Positions 27,391-36,480 of a stretch of 64,000 nt of DNA are shown in pieces; within the stretch, counting starts at the first letter, position 1; each line of letters begins with the position of its first letter. The notes beneath the pieces were generated by a model. That model was given only the letters and a program-made list of their open reading frames with translations. It did no database searches and was not told the DNA's origin. The position numbers and the translations under genes are program-made. Source of the DNA: Streptomyces panaciradicis (GTDB taxonomy: Bacteria > Actinomycetota > Actinomycetes > Streptomycetales > Streptomycetaceae); assembly GCF_023516615.1 (NCBI RefSeq), contig NZ_JAMGBF010000017.1, positions 62,001 through 126,000 on the forward strand. The letters run 5' to 3'.

Positions 27391-28359
27391 GTGACTGTGA
27401 TCGCGACCGAAAGCCTGAGCAAGCGGTTCCCCCGGGTGACCGCGCTTGACCGGCTCTCCGTCGACGTCGGACCCGGTGTGACCGGGCTCGTCGGAGCCAA
27501 CGGAGCCGGCAAGTCGACCTTGATCAAGATTCTGCTGGGTCTGTCCCCCGCCTCGGAGGGCCGTGCCGAAGTGCTCGGGCTCGACGTCGCGACCAAGGGC
27601 GCGGCCATCCGTGAGCGGGTCGGCTACATGCCGGAGCACGACTGCCTGCCGCCGGACGTCTCGGCGACCGAGTTCGTCGTCCACATGGCCCGCATGTCCG
27701 GGCTGCCGCCGACGGCCGCCCGTGAGCGCACGGCGGACACGCTGCGTCACGTCGGTCTGTACGAGGAGCGCTACCGCCCCATCGGCGGCTACTCGACCGG
27801 CATGAAGCAGCGCGTGAAGCTCGCGCAGGCCCTCGTCCACGACCCGCAGCTGGTCTTCCTGGACGAGCCGACCAACGGCCTGGACCCGGTCGGCCGCGAC
27901 GAGATGCTCGGGCTGATCCGCCGCATCCACACGGACTTCGGCATCTCGGTCCTGGTCACCTCCCACCTGCTGGGAGAGCTGGAGCGCACCTGCGACCACG
28001 TCGTGATCATCGACGGCGGCAAGCTCCTGCGTTCCAGCTCCACCACGGACTTCACCCAGACCACGACCACCATCGCCGTCGAGGTCACCGACACCGACGA
28101 GCATCCGGACGGCACGCGTGCGATGCGCGAGGCGCTCCACGCGCGCGGGGTGAGCGTCGAGGCGGGCAGCGGCCTGCCGGGCGCCGGCCACATCCTGCTG
28201 CTGACCGCACAGGGCGAGGAGACCTACGACCTCGTGCGGGACCTCGTCGCCGACCTCGGCCTCGGCCTGGTCCGCATGGAGCAGCGCCGGCACCACATCT
28301 CGGAGGTCTTCACCAGCGAGGACGAGCAGCGGAAGGAGGCGGCCGTCCATGGCGGTTGA
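27391..28359 (+). CDS. ABC transporter ATP-binding protein
   Basis: Encodes 322 residues from GTG 27391 (VTVIATESLSKRF); GTG 27397 is equally possible. It has Walker A GANGAGKST near 45, the Q-loop, signature YSTGMKQRVKLAQ near 135, Walker B LVFLDEPTNGLDP near 155 and the H-loop TSHLLGELE, plus a C-terminal extension of ~100 residues seen in ABC-2 exporters of the CcmA/NatA type. It is the first gene of a four-gene operon and overlaps the permease gene by 11 bases. Confidence 0.93.
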   Translation: MTVIATESLSKRFPRVTALDRLSVDVGPGVTGLVGANGAGKSTLIKILLGLSPASEGRAEVLGLDVATKGAAIRERVGYMPEHDCLPPDVSATEFVVHMARMSGLPPTAARERTADTLRHVGLYEERYRPIGGYSTGMKQRVKLAQALVHDPQLVFLDEPTNGLDPVGRDEMLGLIRRIHTDFGISVLVTSHLLGELERTCDHVVIIDGGKLLRSSSTTDFTQTTTTIAVEVTDTDEHPDGTRAMREALHARGVSVEAGSGLPGAGHILLLTAQGEETYDLVRDLVADLGLGLVRMEQRRHHISEVFTSEDEQRKEAAVHGG

Positions 28360-29257
28360 GCAGCCCATGCCGACAGCGCCGGGTGACCAGACCCGCATCC
28401 ACAACATCGGCTACCGCAACTACGACGGCCCCCGGCTGGGCCGTTCCTACGCGACCCGCTCCCTGTACTCGCAGTCCCTGCGCGGCGCCTACGGCCTCGG
28501 ACGCTCCATCAAGTCCAAGGTCCTGCCGATGCTGCTGTTCGTGGTGATGTGCGTGCCCGCGGCCATCATGGTCGCCGTCGCGGTCGCCACCAAGGCCAAG
28601 GACCTGCCGGTCGACTACACGCGCTACGCGATCATCATGCAGGCCGTCATCAGTTTGTACGTCGCCTCCCAGGCGCCCCAGTCGGTCTCGCGGGACCTGC
28701 GCTTCAAGACCGTCCCGCTGTACTTCTCCCGGCCGATCGAGACCGCCGACTACGTCCGCGCCAAGTTCGCGGCGCTGGCCTCGGCGCTGTTCATCCTCAC
28801 CGCGGCCCCGCTGATCGTGCTCTACGTGGGCGCGCTGCTGGCCAAGCTGGACTTCGCCGACCAGACCAAGGGATTCGGTCAGGGACTGGTCTCCGTGGCG
28901 CTGCTCTCGCTGCTCTTCGCCGGCATCGGCCTGGTCATCGCCTCGGTCACGCCGCGCCGCGGCTTCGGCATCGCGGCCGTGATCGCCGTGCTGACCATCT
29001 CCTACGGCGCGGTCTCCACGCTGCAGGCGATCGCCGACGCCCAGGGCAGCTCGAGCGCCGTCCCCTGGATCGGCCTCTTCTCGCCCGTCACGCTGATCGA
29101 CGGGGTCCAGTCGGCCTTCCTCGGCGCGAGCTCGGCGTTCCCGGGCGCGGTCGGTCCCACGCACGCCGAGGGCGTGGTGTACGTCCTGGTCGTCCTGGGC
29201 CTGATCGCCGCCGCCTACGGCCTCCTGCTGCGCCGCTACAAGAAGGTGGGATTGTGA
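28349..29257 (+). CDS. ABC-2 type permease
   Basis: Encodes 302 residues from ATG 28349, inside the end of the preceding ATPase gene. The N-terminal ~60 residues are cytoplasmic (HNIGYRNYDGPRLGR, a feature of NosY-like ABC-2 permeases), followed by six hydrophobic segments. It should form the membrane half of an exporter with the ATPase at 27391. The substrate is unknown. Its stop overlaps the GTG of the next ATPase gene (GTGA), indicating tight coupling. Confidence 0.9.
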   Translation: MAVEQPMPTAPGDQTRIHNIGYRNYDGPRLGRSYATRSLYSQSLRGAYGLGRSIKSKVLPMLLFVVMCVPAAIMVAVAVATKAKDLPVDYTRYAIIMQAVISLYVASQAPQSVSRDLRFKTVPLYFSRPIETADYVRAKFAALASALFILTAAPLIVLYVGALLAKLDFADQTKGFGQGLVSVALLSLLFAGIGLVIASVTPRRGFGIAAVIAVLTISYGAVSTLQAIADAQGSSSAVPWIGLFSPVTLIDGVQSAFLGASSAFPGAVGPTHAEGVVYVLVVLGLIAAAYGLLLRRYKKVGL

Positions 29258-30165
29258 CCACGCTCAGCATCGACCACGTCTCCCGCTGGTTCGGCAACGT
29301 GGTCGCCGTCAACGACATCACCATGACCATCGGCCCCGGCGTCACCGGCCTGCTCGGCCCGAACGGCGCCGGCAAGTCCACCCTGATCAACATGATGGGC
29401 GGCTTCCTGGCCCCCTCCACCGGCTCCGTTACCCTCGACGGTCAGCAGGTGTGGCGCAACGAGGCGATCTACAAGCACATCGGCGTCGTCCCCGAGCGCG
29501 AGGCGATGTACGACTTCCTCACCGGCCGTGAATTCGTCGTCGCCAACGCGGAGTTGCACGGTCTGGGCGCCAAGGCGGCCCAGAAGGCGCTGGCCACGGT
29601 CGAGATGGAGTACGCGCAGGACCGCAAGATCTCCACGTACTCCAAGGGCATGCGCCAGCGCGTGAAGATGGCCTCCGCCCTGGTCCACGACCCCTCGCTG
29701 CTGCTGCTGGACGAGCCCTTCAACGGCATGGACCCGCGCCAGCGCATGCAGCTCATGGACCTGCTGCGCCGCATGGGCGACGAGGGCCGCACGGTGCTGT
29801 TCTCGTCCCACATCCTCGAAGAGGTCGAGCAGCTCGCCTGGCACATCGAGGTGGTCGTGGCCGGACGGCACGCGGCCAGCGGCGACTTCCGCAAGATCCG
29901 CCGCCTGATGACCGACCGCCCGCACCGCTACCTGGTGCGCTCCAGCGACGACCGCGCGCTCGCGGCGGCGCTGATCGCCGACCCGTCGACGTCCGGCATC
30001 GAAGTCGACCTCGCCGAGGGCGCGTTGCGCATCCAGGCCGTCGACTTCGGCCGTTTCACCGTGCTGTTGCCGCGGGTCGCCCGCGACCACGGCATCCGGC
30101 TGCTGACGGTCTCGCCGTCCGACGAGTCGCTCGAGTCCGTGTTCTCTTACCTGGTCGCGGCGTAG
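29254..30165 (+). CDS. ABC transporter ATP-binding protein
   Basis: Encodes 303 residues from GTG 29254, overlapping the preceding stop by 4 bases. It has Walker A GPNGAGKST near 38, signature YSKGMRQRVKMA near 130, Walker B LLLLDEPFNGMDP near 150 and H-loop SSHILEEVE. It is a paralogue of the ATPase at 27391 and resembles it in the C-terminal extension. It presumably works with the permease at 30176; a heteromeric pair of ATPases and permeases forming one exporter is the other reading. Confidence 0.93.
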   Translation: MTTLSIDHVSRWFGNVVAVNDITMTIGPGVTGLLGPNGAGKSTLINMMGGFLAPSTGSVTLDGQQVWRNEAIYKHIGVVPEREAMYDFLTGREFVVANAELHGLGAKAAQKALATVEMEYAQDRKISTYSKGMRQRVKMASALVHDPSLLLLDEPFNGMDPRQRMQLMDLLRRMGDEGRTVLFSSHILEEVEQLAWHIEVVVAGRHAASGDFRKIRRLMTDRPHRYLVRSSDDRALAAALIADPSTSGIEVDLAEGALRIQAVDFGRFTVLLPRVARDHGIRLLTVSPSDESLESVFSYLVAA

Positions 30166-30175
30166 GAGGCCGAAG

Positions 30176-30895
30176 ATGTACGACCCCACAGTCGCCCGAC
30201 TCACCTACCGGGCCCTGCTCGGCCGCCGGCGGGCCCTCATCCTGGGCGCGCTGCCGCTGCTGCTGATCGTGATCTCCGTGATCGTGCGCGCTCTCGTCGG
30301 AGCCGACGACCAGACGGCGGCGGACCTGCTGGGCAGCCTCGCGCTCGCCACCATGGTGCCGATCATCGGTGTCATCGCCGGGACCGGCGCGATCGGCCCG
30401 GAGATCGACGACGGCTCGGTGGTGTACCTGCTGTCCAAGCCGATCAAACGGCCGACGATCATCTTCACCAAGCTGATCGTGGCCATCGCCGTGACCATGG
30501 TCTTCTCGGCTCTGCCCACGCTGATCGCCGGGTTCGTCCTCAACGGCAACGGCCAGCAGATCGCCGTCGCCTACACGGTGGCCGCCCTGGTGTCGTCCAT
30601 CGCGTACGCGGCGCTGTTCCTGCTGCTGGGCACGGTGTCCCGGCACGCGGTCGTCTTCGGTCTCGTCTACGCGCTGGTCTGGGAGGCCCTGTTCGGCTCC
30701 CTGGTGCCCGGCGCGCGCACCCTCAGCGTCCAGCAGTGGTCGCTGGCCGTCGCCCACAAGGTGGCCGGCGGTGACCTGGTGACCTCGGACGTCGGGCTGA
30801 CCACGGCGACGGTGTTCCTGGTCGCGGTGACGGTCCTGGCCACCTGGTACGCGGGGCAGAAGCTGCGCTCGCTGACGCTGGCGGGCGAGGAGTAG
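30176..30895 (+). CDS. ABC-2 type permease
   Basis: Encodes 239 residues from ATG 30176, 10 bases after the previous stop with SD GGAGG at about 30166-30170. Six hydrophobic segments are visible, with the conserved ABC-2 feature IGPEIDDGSVVYLLSKPI between helices 2 and 3, which contacts the ATPase. It completes the four-gene exporter operon. No substrate-binding lipoprotein is encoded nearby, in keeping with export rather than uptake. Confidence 0.9.
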   Translation: MYDPTVARLTYRALLGRRRALILGALPLLLIVISVIVRALVGADDQTAADLLGSLALATMVPIIGVIAGTGAIGPEIDDGSVVYLLSKPIKRPTIIFTKLIVAIAVTMVFSALPTLIAGFVLNGNGQQIAVAYTVAALVSSIAYAALFLLLGTVSRHAVVFGLVYALVWEALFGSLVPGARTLSVQQWSLAVAHKVAGGDLVTSDVGLTTATVFLVAVTVLATWYAGQKLRSLTLAGEE

Positions 30896-30975
30896 ACGCC
30901 GCTTTTACTGACGGAGACCTCACCCCTGCCCGGGCAGACTGGGCAGGAGGGAAGGCCGGGCTGAGAGGAAAGGCG

Positions 30976-31176
30976 ATGGCAGACGACTGGGACGACCTGG
31001 TCCTGGACGAGGACTTCATCCGGTCCGCCGGGACCGCCGAGCCCTCAGCCCGCGCCCGTATGCTCGCCGCCCGCTGGCGCGCCGAGGAGCCGGAGCCGCA
31101 GCCGTGGCGCTCCGACGAGCCGCCGGCGGGCTGGTTCTTCAGCAAGGCCCGGCGCCGCAAGTGGCGGCGCCGGTAG
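30976..31176 (+). CDS. small conserved-type hypothetical protein
   Basis: Encodes 66 residues from ATG 30976 with AGAGGAAAGG just upstream (good SD). The N-terminus is acidic (DDWDDLVLDEDF), the middle helical (ARARMLAARWRAEE), and the C-terminus strongly basic (FFSKARRRKWRRR), a pattern of small cytoplasmic actinobacterial proteins that may bind nucleic acid or membranes; this is inference. Codon usage is typical of the host. Lies 80 bases after the ABC operon and ~280 bases before the tRNA-like gene. Confidence 0.65.
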   Translation: MADDWDDLVLDEDFIRSAGTAEPSARARMLAARWRAEEPEPQPWRSDEPPAGWFFSKARRRKWRRR

Positions 31177-31307
31177 CCCGATCCTCGGCCCCGTTTAATC
31201 AGTGGCGCCCAACGCGGCGTACAGGCACGATGGTTGTGTCCACACCGCCGGAAACCGTGCACAGGCACGGCGACTTCGGTGCCACGTTCTGGGAGAGGAG
31301 CCGGGCG

Positions 31308-31370
31308 ATGTCCATGCACGACAGTACGTCCAGCTCCCGTCAGGGCAGTCCGGTGAGGACTCCGGTGTAG
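31308..31370 (+). CDS. possible 20-residue small protein or leader peptide
   Basis: ATG 31308 follows GGGAGAGGAG (31291-31300) at 7 bases spacing. The peptide is Ser-rich (MSMHDSTSSSRQGSPVRTPV) and ends 85 bases before the tRNA-like gene. The SD is the main support; no homology recognised. Confidence 0.25.
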   Translation: MSMHDSTSSSRQGSPVRTPV

Positions 31371-31455
31371 TTACCCACCGTCGAGTCACCCCCAGGAACT
31401 GTCCGGGGCGGCCGCTTCGAGCACGCGATGTCGCTCTCGCGTGGGCCGCCCACCC

Positions 31456-31562
<107 letters not shown>

Positions 31563-31589
31563 AGAAGGCGGCCGGCCACGACCGCCGGC

Positions 31590-32390
31590 TCAGCCCAGCA
31601 ACCGCTCCAGCACCACCGCGATGCCGTCCTCCTCGTTGGAGGCCGTCACCTCGTCCGCGACCGCCTTCAGCTCCTGGTGCGCGTTGGCCATCGCCACGCC
31701 CCGGGCCGCCCACGCGAACATCGGGATGTCGTTCGGCATGTCGCCGAAGGCGATGGTCTGCGCCGCCTTCACCCCGAGCCTGCGGGCCGCCAGCGACAGC
31801 CCCGTCGCCTTCGACAGGCCGAGCGGCAGCAGTTCCACGATGCCCGCGCCCGCCATGGCGACGGTGACGAAGCCGCCCGCGGCCCGGCGGGCCGCCTCGG
31901 CCAGCTCGTCGTCGGTGAGCGCCGGATGCTGTATGTAGATCTTGTTCAGCGGGGCGGCCCACAGGTCCGCCGCGTCCGTGAAGGGGACCGCGGGCAGCGA
32001 GCCGGTGACCGCGTAGCCCGGCCCCACCAGCACGTCGCCGTCCAGTCCGTCCCGGCTGGCCGCCAGGTGCAGGGGGCCGACCTCCGCCTCGATCTTGGCC
32101 AGGGCGACGCCCGCCAGCTGCCGGTCCAGTGTCACGGACGTCAGCAGCCGGTGCTCCTTGGCGTCGTAGACCTGTGCGCCCTGACCGCAGACGGCGAGGC
32201 CGTCGTAGCCGAGGTCGTCGAGGATGTGCCGGGTCCACGGCGCGCCGCGGCCGGTGACGACGATGTGCGCGGCGCCCGCCGCGGCGGCCGCGGCGAGGGC
32301 GTCACGGGTGCGGCGCGAGACCGACTCGTCGGAGCGCAGCAGCGTTCCGTCGAGGTCGGTCGCGACGAGCCGGTAGGGGAAGTCGGTCAC
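31590..32390 (-). CDS. Cof-type HAD hydrolase
   Basis: Encodes 266 residues from GTG 32390, which overlaps the serS stop by 4 bases. HAD motifs are complete: DLDGTLLR near the N-terminus, VTGRG in motif II and [10 protein letters not shown] near 215. Like the protein at 20510-21379 it is a Cof-type phosphatase with a large cap domain and unknown phospho-substrate. Coupling to serS suggests constitutive expression rather than a shared pathway. Confidence 0.9.
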   Translation of the reverse strand: MTDFPYRLVATDLDGTLLRSDESVSRRTRDALAAAAAAGAAHIVVTGRGAPWTRHILDDLGYDGLAVCGQGAQVYDAKEHRLLTSVTLDRQLAGVALAKIEAEVGPLHLAASRDGLDGDVLVGPGYAVTGSLPAVPFTDAADLWAAPLNKIYIQHPALTDDELAEAARRAAGGFVTVAMAGAGIVELLPLGLSKATGLSLAARRLGVKAAQTIAFGDMPNDIPMFAWAARGVAMANAHQELKAVADEVTASNEEDGIAVVLERLLG

Positions 32391-33664
32391 TTGGCGGCCG
32401 GCTCCAGGACCTCCCGGCCGCCCAGGTACGGGCGCAGCACCGGGGGCACGTACACGGAGCCGTCGGCCTGCTGGTGGTTCTCCAGGATCGCCACGATCGT
32501 GCGCGGTACGGCGCACAGTGTGCCGTTGAGCGTCGCCAGCGGCTTGACCTGCTTGCCGTCGCGGAAGCGGATCGACAGGCGGCGGGACTGGAACTCGGTG
32601 CAGTCCGAGGTCGACGTCAGCTCGCGGTACTTGCCCTGCGTCGGGATCCACGCCTCGCAGTCGAACTTGCGGGCGGCCGAGGAGCCGAGGTCGCCGGTGG
32701 CCACGTCGATGACGCGGAACGGCAGCTCCAGCGAGGTCAGCCACTCCTTCTCCCACTGCAGCAGGCGCTGGTGCTCGGCCTGCGAGTCCTCCGGGACGAC
32801 GTAGGAGAACATCTCCACCTTGTCGAACTGGTGGACGCGGAAGATGCCCCGGGTGTCCTTGCCGTGCGAGCCGGCCTCGCGGCGGAAGCACGGCGAGAAG
32901 CCGGCGTAGCGCAGCGGCAGGCGGTCGGCGTCGAGGATCTCGTCCATGTGGTACGCGGCGAGGGGGACCTCGGAGGTGCCGACGAGGTAGAGGTCGTCGG
33001 CGTCGAGGCGGTAGACGTCCTGGGCCGCCTGGCCGAGGAAGCCGGTGCCCGCCATCGACTGGGGGCGCACCAGGGCGGGCGTCAGCATGGGCGTGAAGCC
33101 GGCCGCGGTGGCCTGGGCGATCGCGGCATTGACGAGCGCCAGCTCCAGCAGGGCGCCGATGCCGGTGAGGAAGTAGAAGCGGGAGCCGGAGACCTTGGCG
33201 CCGCGCTCGACGTCGATCGCGCCGAGCAGCGTGCCGAGCTCCAGGTGGTCCTTGGGCTCGAAGCCCTCGGCGCCGAAGTCGCGGATCGTGCCGTGCGTCT
33301 CGAGGGTGACGAAGTCCTCCTCGCCGCCGACGGGCACGTCGGGGTGGACGAGGTTGCCGAGCCGGAGCAGCAGCTCCTGGGTCTCGGCGTCGGCCGCGTC
33401 GCGCTCGGCGTCGGCGGCCTTGACGTCGGCGGCGAGCTGGCCGGCCTTCTTCAGCAGCTCGGCCTTCTCGTCACCCGTGGCCTTGGGGATCAGCTTGCCG
33501 AGCTGCTTCTGCTCGGCACGCAGCTCGTCGAAGCGGACGCCGGAGGACCTGCGCCGCTCGTCGGCAGACAGGAGGGAGTCGACGAGCGCGACGTCCTCTC
33601 CACGGGCGCGCTGGGACGCGCGCACACGGTCGGGGTCCTCACGAAGCAGGCGAAGGTCAATCAC
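32387..33664 (-). CDS. serS: seryl-tRNA synthetase
   Basis: Encodes 425 residues from ATG 33664 ([18 protein letters not shown]). The N-terminal coiled-coil arm that grips the long variable arm of tRNA-Ser spans ~30-105. The class II motifs follow: motif 1 around 180-205, motif 2 [18 protein letters not shown] near 255-275, and motif 3 [16 protein letters not shown] near 380-395. It charges tRNA-Ser (and tRNA-Sec where present). It is the first gene of an operon with a HAD phosphatase, and the region upstream of it holds a DnaA-box cluster. Confidence 0.98.
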   Translation of the reverse strand: MIDLRLLREDPDRVRASQRARGEDVALVDSLLSADERRRSSGVRFDELRAEQKQLGKLIPKATGDEKAELLKKAGQLAADVKAADAERDAADAETQELLLRLGNLVHPDVPVGGEEDFVTLETHGTIRDFGAEGFEPKDHLELGTLLGAIDVERGAKVSGSRFYFLTGIGALLELALVNAAIAQATAAGFTPMLTPALVRPQSMAGTGFLGQAAQDVYRLDADDLYLVGTSEVPLAAYHMDEILDADRLPLRYAGFSPCFRREAGSHGKDTRGIFRVHQFDKVEMFSYVVPEDSQAEHQRLLQWEKEWLTSLELPFRVIDVATGDLGSSAARKFDCEAWIPTQGKYRELTSTSDCTEFQSRRLSIRFRDGKQVKPLATLNGTLCAVPRTIVAILENHQQADGSVYVPPVLRPYLGGREVLEPAAK

Positions 33665-34222
33665 GTGGTCAAGGCTACCGGTGCGGGGATACGCCTCACG
33701 ACTCCATTCCCCTCCGTTCCGAATCGCGTTCTACGTTCGGTTACGCGGCACATGCGAGGTGTGTCAATAAAAGGCGCCCCCTCCCCGGGGCGGGTCAGGT
33801 GACAGGCGCGGGGTTGACCCGATTCCCTTGTGCCGTAAGGGACTTGGGCGGTGGTTGTCCACAGCGGTCCACACCGTCCGGAAAGTTATCCACAGGCTGT
33901 GTGGATGATCTGTGGATTGCGGAATTGATCACTCCGAAACATGGCCGTGAACCGGAGGATTCCCAGGACAAACCTCGCTCACCCGCACTTTCGAGTGGAA
34001 ACCGGTCGCCCCAAAGGATTGCGCAAAGGAAAAGAGTGGACGAAGGGTGATGTGCGCGGTGGTGAACCCGGGAGCGCTCCAGGGGCCGATTTGTCGACCG
34101 ACTGACACGTTCTTGTCGACTTGTCCCCAGGTCGAGAAGCCAACCTGTGGATAACTCCTGTGGATAACGAAAATCTGCAGGTAAGACCGCGGTCACGGCC
34201 GGGCGGAGCCGGGCAGGGCCGC
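33665..34222. other. 558-base intergenic region upstream of serS with DnaA-box cluster
   Basis: No gene is supported here. Besides the DnaA boxes (listed separately) it contains a short hairpin CGCCCC/GGGGCG at 33775-33792 and an A-rich stretch near 34020-34040. The serS promoter must lie in its left part; the right edge is the stop of pheA. Confidence 0.6.
33855..34167. promoter_or_regulatory. cluster of seven DnaA boxes
   Basis: Plus strand: TTGTCCACA 33855-33863, CGGTCCACA 33865-33873, TTATCCACA 33886-33894. Minus strand: TCATCCACA 33900-33908, CAATCCACA 33911-33919, TTATCCACA 34146-34154 and 34159-34167. Four match the Streptomyces consensus fully. DnaA-box clusters outside oriC that titrate DnaA are known in S. 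coelicolor (datA-like); this looks like one. Confidence 0.75.
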
Positions 34223-35155
34223 TCAGAACCTGCCGTCCTGGCAGCGCCCCACCCAGTCCGACGCCGCCACGAACTCCTCGTCCGACGTCCCCAGCCGCGG
34301 TGCGCTCACGTTCTCGACGCCCGCGTCGGCACGCGGGTAGGAGCCGAGGAACCGCACCTCGAGGCAGATCCGCTTGAGCCCCATGAGGGCCTCGGCCACC
34401 CGGCGGTCGGAGATATGGCCCTCGGCGTCGATGCAGAAGCAGTAGTTGCCGATGCCCGCGCCGGTCGGGCGGGACTGCAGCAGCATCAGGTTGATGCCGC
34501 GGGTGGCGAACTCGCCCAGCAGATCGCGCAGCCCACCGGGGTGGTCGTCGCGCTGCCACAGTACGACGGACGTCTTGTCCGCGCCGGTCGGCGCCGCGGG
34601 CCGGGCGGGCCGGCCGACGAGCACGAAACGGGTCTGCGCGTTCTCGGCGTCGTGGATGCCGGTCTCCAGGGCCTCGAGGCCGTAGCGGGCGGCGGCGAAC
34701 TCGCCCGCGAAGGCGGCGTCGTACTGCCCCTCCTGGACCAGGCGGGCGGCATCCGCGTTCGAGGCGGCCGACTCCCAGTGGACGTCCGGGAGGTTCTTCC
34801 TGAGCCAGTTGCGCACCTGCGGCTGGGCGGCCGGGTGCGCGGAGACCGTCTTGATGTCCGACAGCTCGGTGCCCGGCCTGACCAGCAGCGCGAAGGTGAT
34901 CGACAGCAGCACCTCGCGGTAGATCATCAGCGGCGCGCCCGCGACCAGCTCGTCGAGGGTGGTGGTGATCCCGCCCTCGACGGAGTTCTCGATCGGCACG
35001 AACGCGGCCTCGGCCTCACCGGTGCGGACCGCGTCGAGTGCGGACTGCACCGACACGTACGGGATCAGCTCCCGCGTGGCCGCCTCGGGAAGCGTGCGCA
35101 GGGCGACCTCGGTGAAGGTGCCTTCGGGGCCGAGATAGGCGTAGCTCGCTGGCAT
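34223..35155 (-). CDS. pheA: prephenate dehydratase
   Basis: Encodes 310 residues from ATG 35155 (MPASYAYLGPEGTFTE). Residues 1-185 form the dehydratase with the characteristic YLGPEGTF start, VPIENSVEGG near 57 and the TRF motif (TRFVLVG near 178). Residues ~195-280 form the ACT regulatory domain (GGLRDLLGEFATRGINLMLLQSRP) that binds phenylalanine for feedback control. It converts prephenate to phenylpyruvate. There is no fused chorismate mutase, as usual in actinomycetes. Monocistronic, ending by the DnaA-box cluster. Confidence 0.96.
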   Translation of the reverse strand: MPASYAYLGPEGTFTEVALRTLPEAATRELIPYVSVQSALDAVRTGEAEAAFVPIENSVEGGITTTLDELVAGAPLMIYREVLLSITFALLVRPGTELSDIKTVSAHPAAQPQVRNWLRKNLPDVHWESAASNADAARLVQEGQYDAAFAGEFAAARYGLEALETGIHDAENAQTRFVLVGRPARPAAPTGADKTSVVLWQRDDHPGGLRDLLGEFATRGINLMLLQSRPTGAGIGNYCFCIDAEGHISDRRVAEALMGLKRICLEVRFLGSYPRADAGVENVSAPRLGTSDEEFVAASDWVGRCQDGRF

Positions 35156-35188
35156 GCCTTCACCCTAATGGCCCCAAAGCGGCCCGGC

Positions 35189-36472
35189 TCACCCTTCCAG
35201 CAGCCGCTGTCCCACGTACTCGCCCTTCGCCGCCCCGCCCGGTACCGCGAACAGTCCGCTCGCCTCGTGCCGGATGTACTTCGACAGGGCGTCACCGCGG
35301 TCGAGCTTGCGCTGCAGGGGGACGAAGCCGCGCAGCGGGTCCGCCTGCCAGCACACGAACAGCAGCCCCGCGTCCGGCGCCCCGTCGGCGTCGATGCCGT
35401 CGTGGTAGGAGAACGGGCGCCGCAGGATGGCCGCCCCGCCGTTCTGGTCGGGCCGGCTGATCCGGGCGTGGGCGTTGAGGGGGACCACGAGATCGCCCTT
35501 GGCGTCGGTCTTCTCCAGGTCCATCGCGGTCGTCTCGGAGCCGCCGGACAGCGGGGCGCCGTTGGACTTCCGGCGCCCGATGACGTTCTCCTGAGCGGTG
35601 AGCGAGAGCTTCTCCCAGTCGTCGAGCAGCATGCGGATACGGCGTACGACGGCGTAGGAGCCGTTCGCCATCCAGGCCGGGTCGCCGGAGCCGGAGGCGG
35701 GCACGAAGATCCGCTGGTCGAAGTCGGCGTCCGCCGGCTTGGGATTGCGGGTGCCGTCGAGCTGGCCCATGAGGTTGCGTGCCGTCATGGGGTGGGCGGT
35801 GGCACCCGGCGTGCGGTTGAAGCCGTTCATCTGCCAGCGGACCTTCGCCGCGCTGCCCGCGTCCTTCTGGATCGCGCGCAGGGCGTGGAAGGCGACGAGG
35901 GCGTCGTCGGCGCCGATCTGCACCCACAGGTCGCCGTCGCTGCGGGCCTTGTCGAGGTGGTCGGAGGAGAAGTCGGGCAGCGGGTCGAGGGAGGCCGGGC
36001 GCTGCTTCTCCAGGCCGGTGCGGGAGAAGAAGCTGTGCCCGAAGCCGAAGGTGACGGTCAGCGAGGACGGCCCGGCGTCCCGCGCCACGTACGTGTCGTC
36101 GCTCGACGCGGACTCACCGGCCATCAGCCGTTCGGCCGTCGCGGACCAGCGGCGCAGCAGCGCGGCGGCCTCCTTGCGCCCGGCGCCCGGCGCCAGGTCG
36201 AAGGCGACGAGGTGGCCCTTGGCCTGCAGGCCGTCGGTGATGCCCGGCTGATGTTTCCCGTGAAACATTGCCATGTCCGCGCCGAGAGAGCTCAGCGGAG
36301 CGGCCTGGGAGGGCGCGGCGGCGTATCCCACGGCGGCGCCCGCCGCGCCGAGCACGAGGCCGGTGGCGCCGGCGGTGCCGAGCAGGGCGCGGCGCGAGAC
36401 GCCGGGCGAGGAGGAGGTCTCCGGTGAGGCACCCGTGGGGGCGGTGGCCTGCGGAAGGGACTGTTCGGGCAT
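35189..36472 (-). CDS. Tat-exported Dyp-type haem peroxidase (EfeB-like)
   Basis: Encodes 427 residues from ATG 36472. A Tat signal (VSRRALLGTAGATGLVLG, residues ~25-50) precedes an AAP-rich cleavage region. The Dyp motif GQLDGTRNP near 255 holds the distal Asp, and FVCWQADPLRGFVP near 385 is typical of the C-terminal part. EfeB/DyP enzymes use H2O2 and are linked to iron uptake or phenolic oxidation; no efeU or efeO is adjacent. A parS-like site at 36253-36266 falls inside codons for MFHGKH. The gene starts 8 bases after the stop of the CopCD fusion gene, in one minus-strand block. Confidence 0.93.
   Translation of the reverse strand: MPEQSLPQATAPTGASPETSSSPGVSRRALLGTAGATGLVLGAAGAAVGYAAAPSQAAPLSSLGADMAMFHGKHQPGITDGLQAKGHLVAFDLAPGAGRKEAAALLRRWSATAERLMAGESASSDDTYVARDAGPSSLTVTFGFGHSFFSRTGLEKQRPASLDPLPDFSSDHLDKARSDGDLWVQIGADDALVAFHALRAIQKDAGSAAKVRWQMNGFNRTPGATAHPMTARNLMGQLDGTRNPKPADADFDQRIFVPASGSGDPAWMANGSYAVVRRIRMLLDDWEKLSLTAQENVIGRRKSNGAPLSGGSETTAMDLEKTDAKGDLVVPLNAHARISRPDQNGGAAILRRPFSYHDGIDADGAPDAGLLFVCWQADPLRGFVPLQRKLDRGDALSKYIRHEASGLFAVPGGAAKGEYVGQRLLEG
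36253..36266. promoter_or_regulatory. parS-like site within the Dyp peroxidase gene
   Basis: GTTTCCCGTGAAAC, one mismatch to the parS palindrome, inside a coding region. Weaker than the perfect sites. Confidence 0.45.
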
Positions 36473-36480
36473 GGTGCGGT

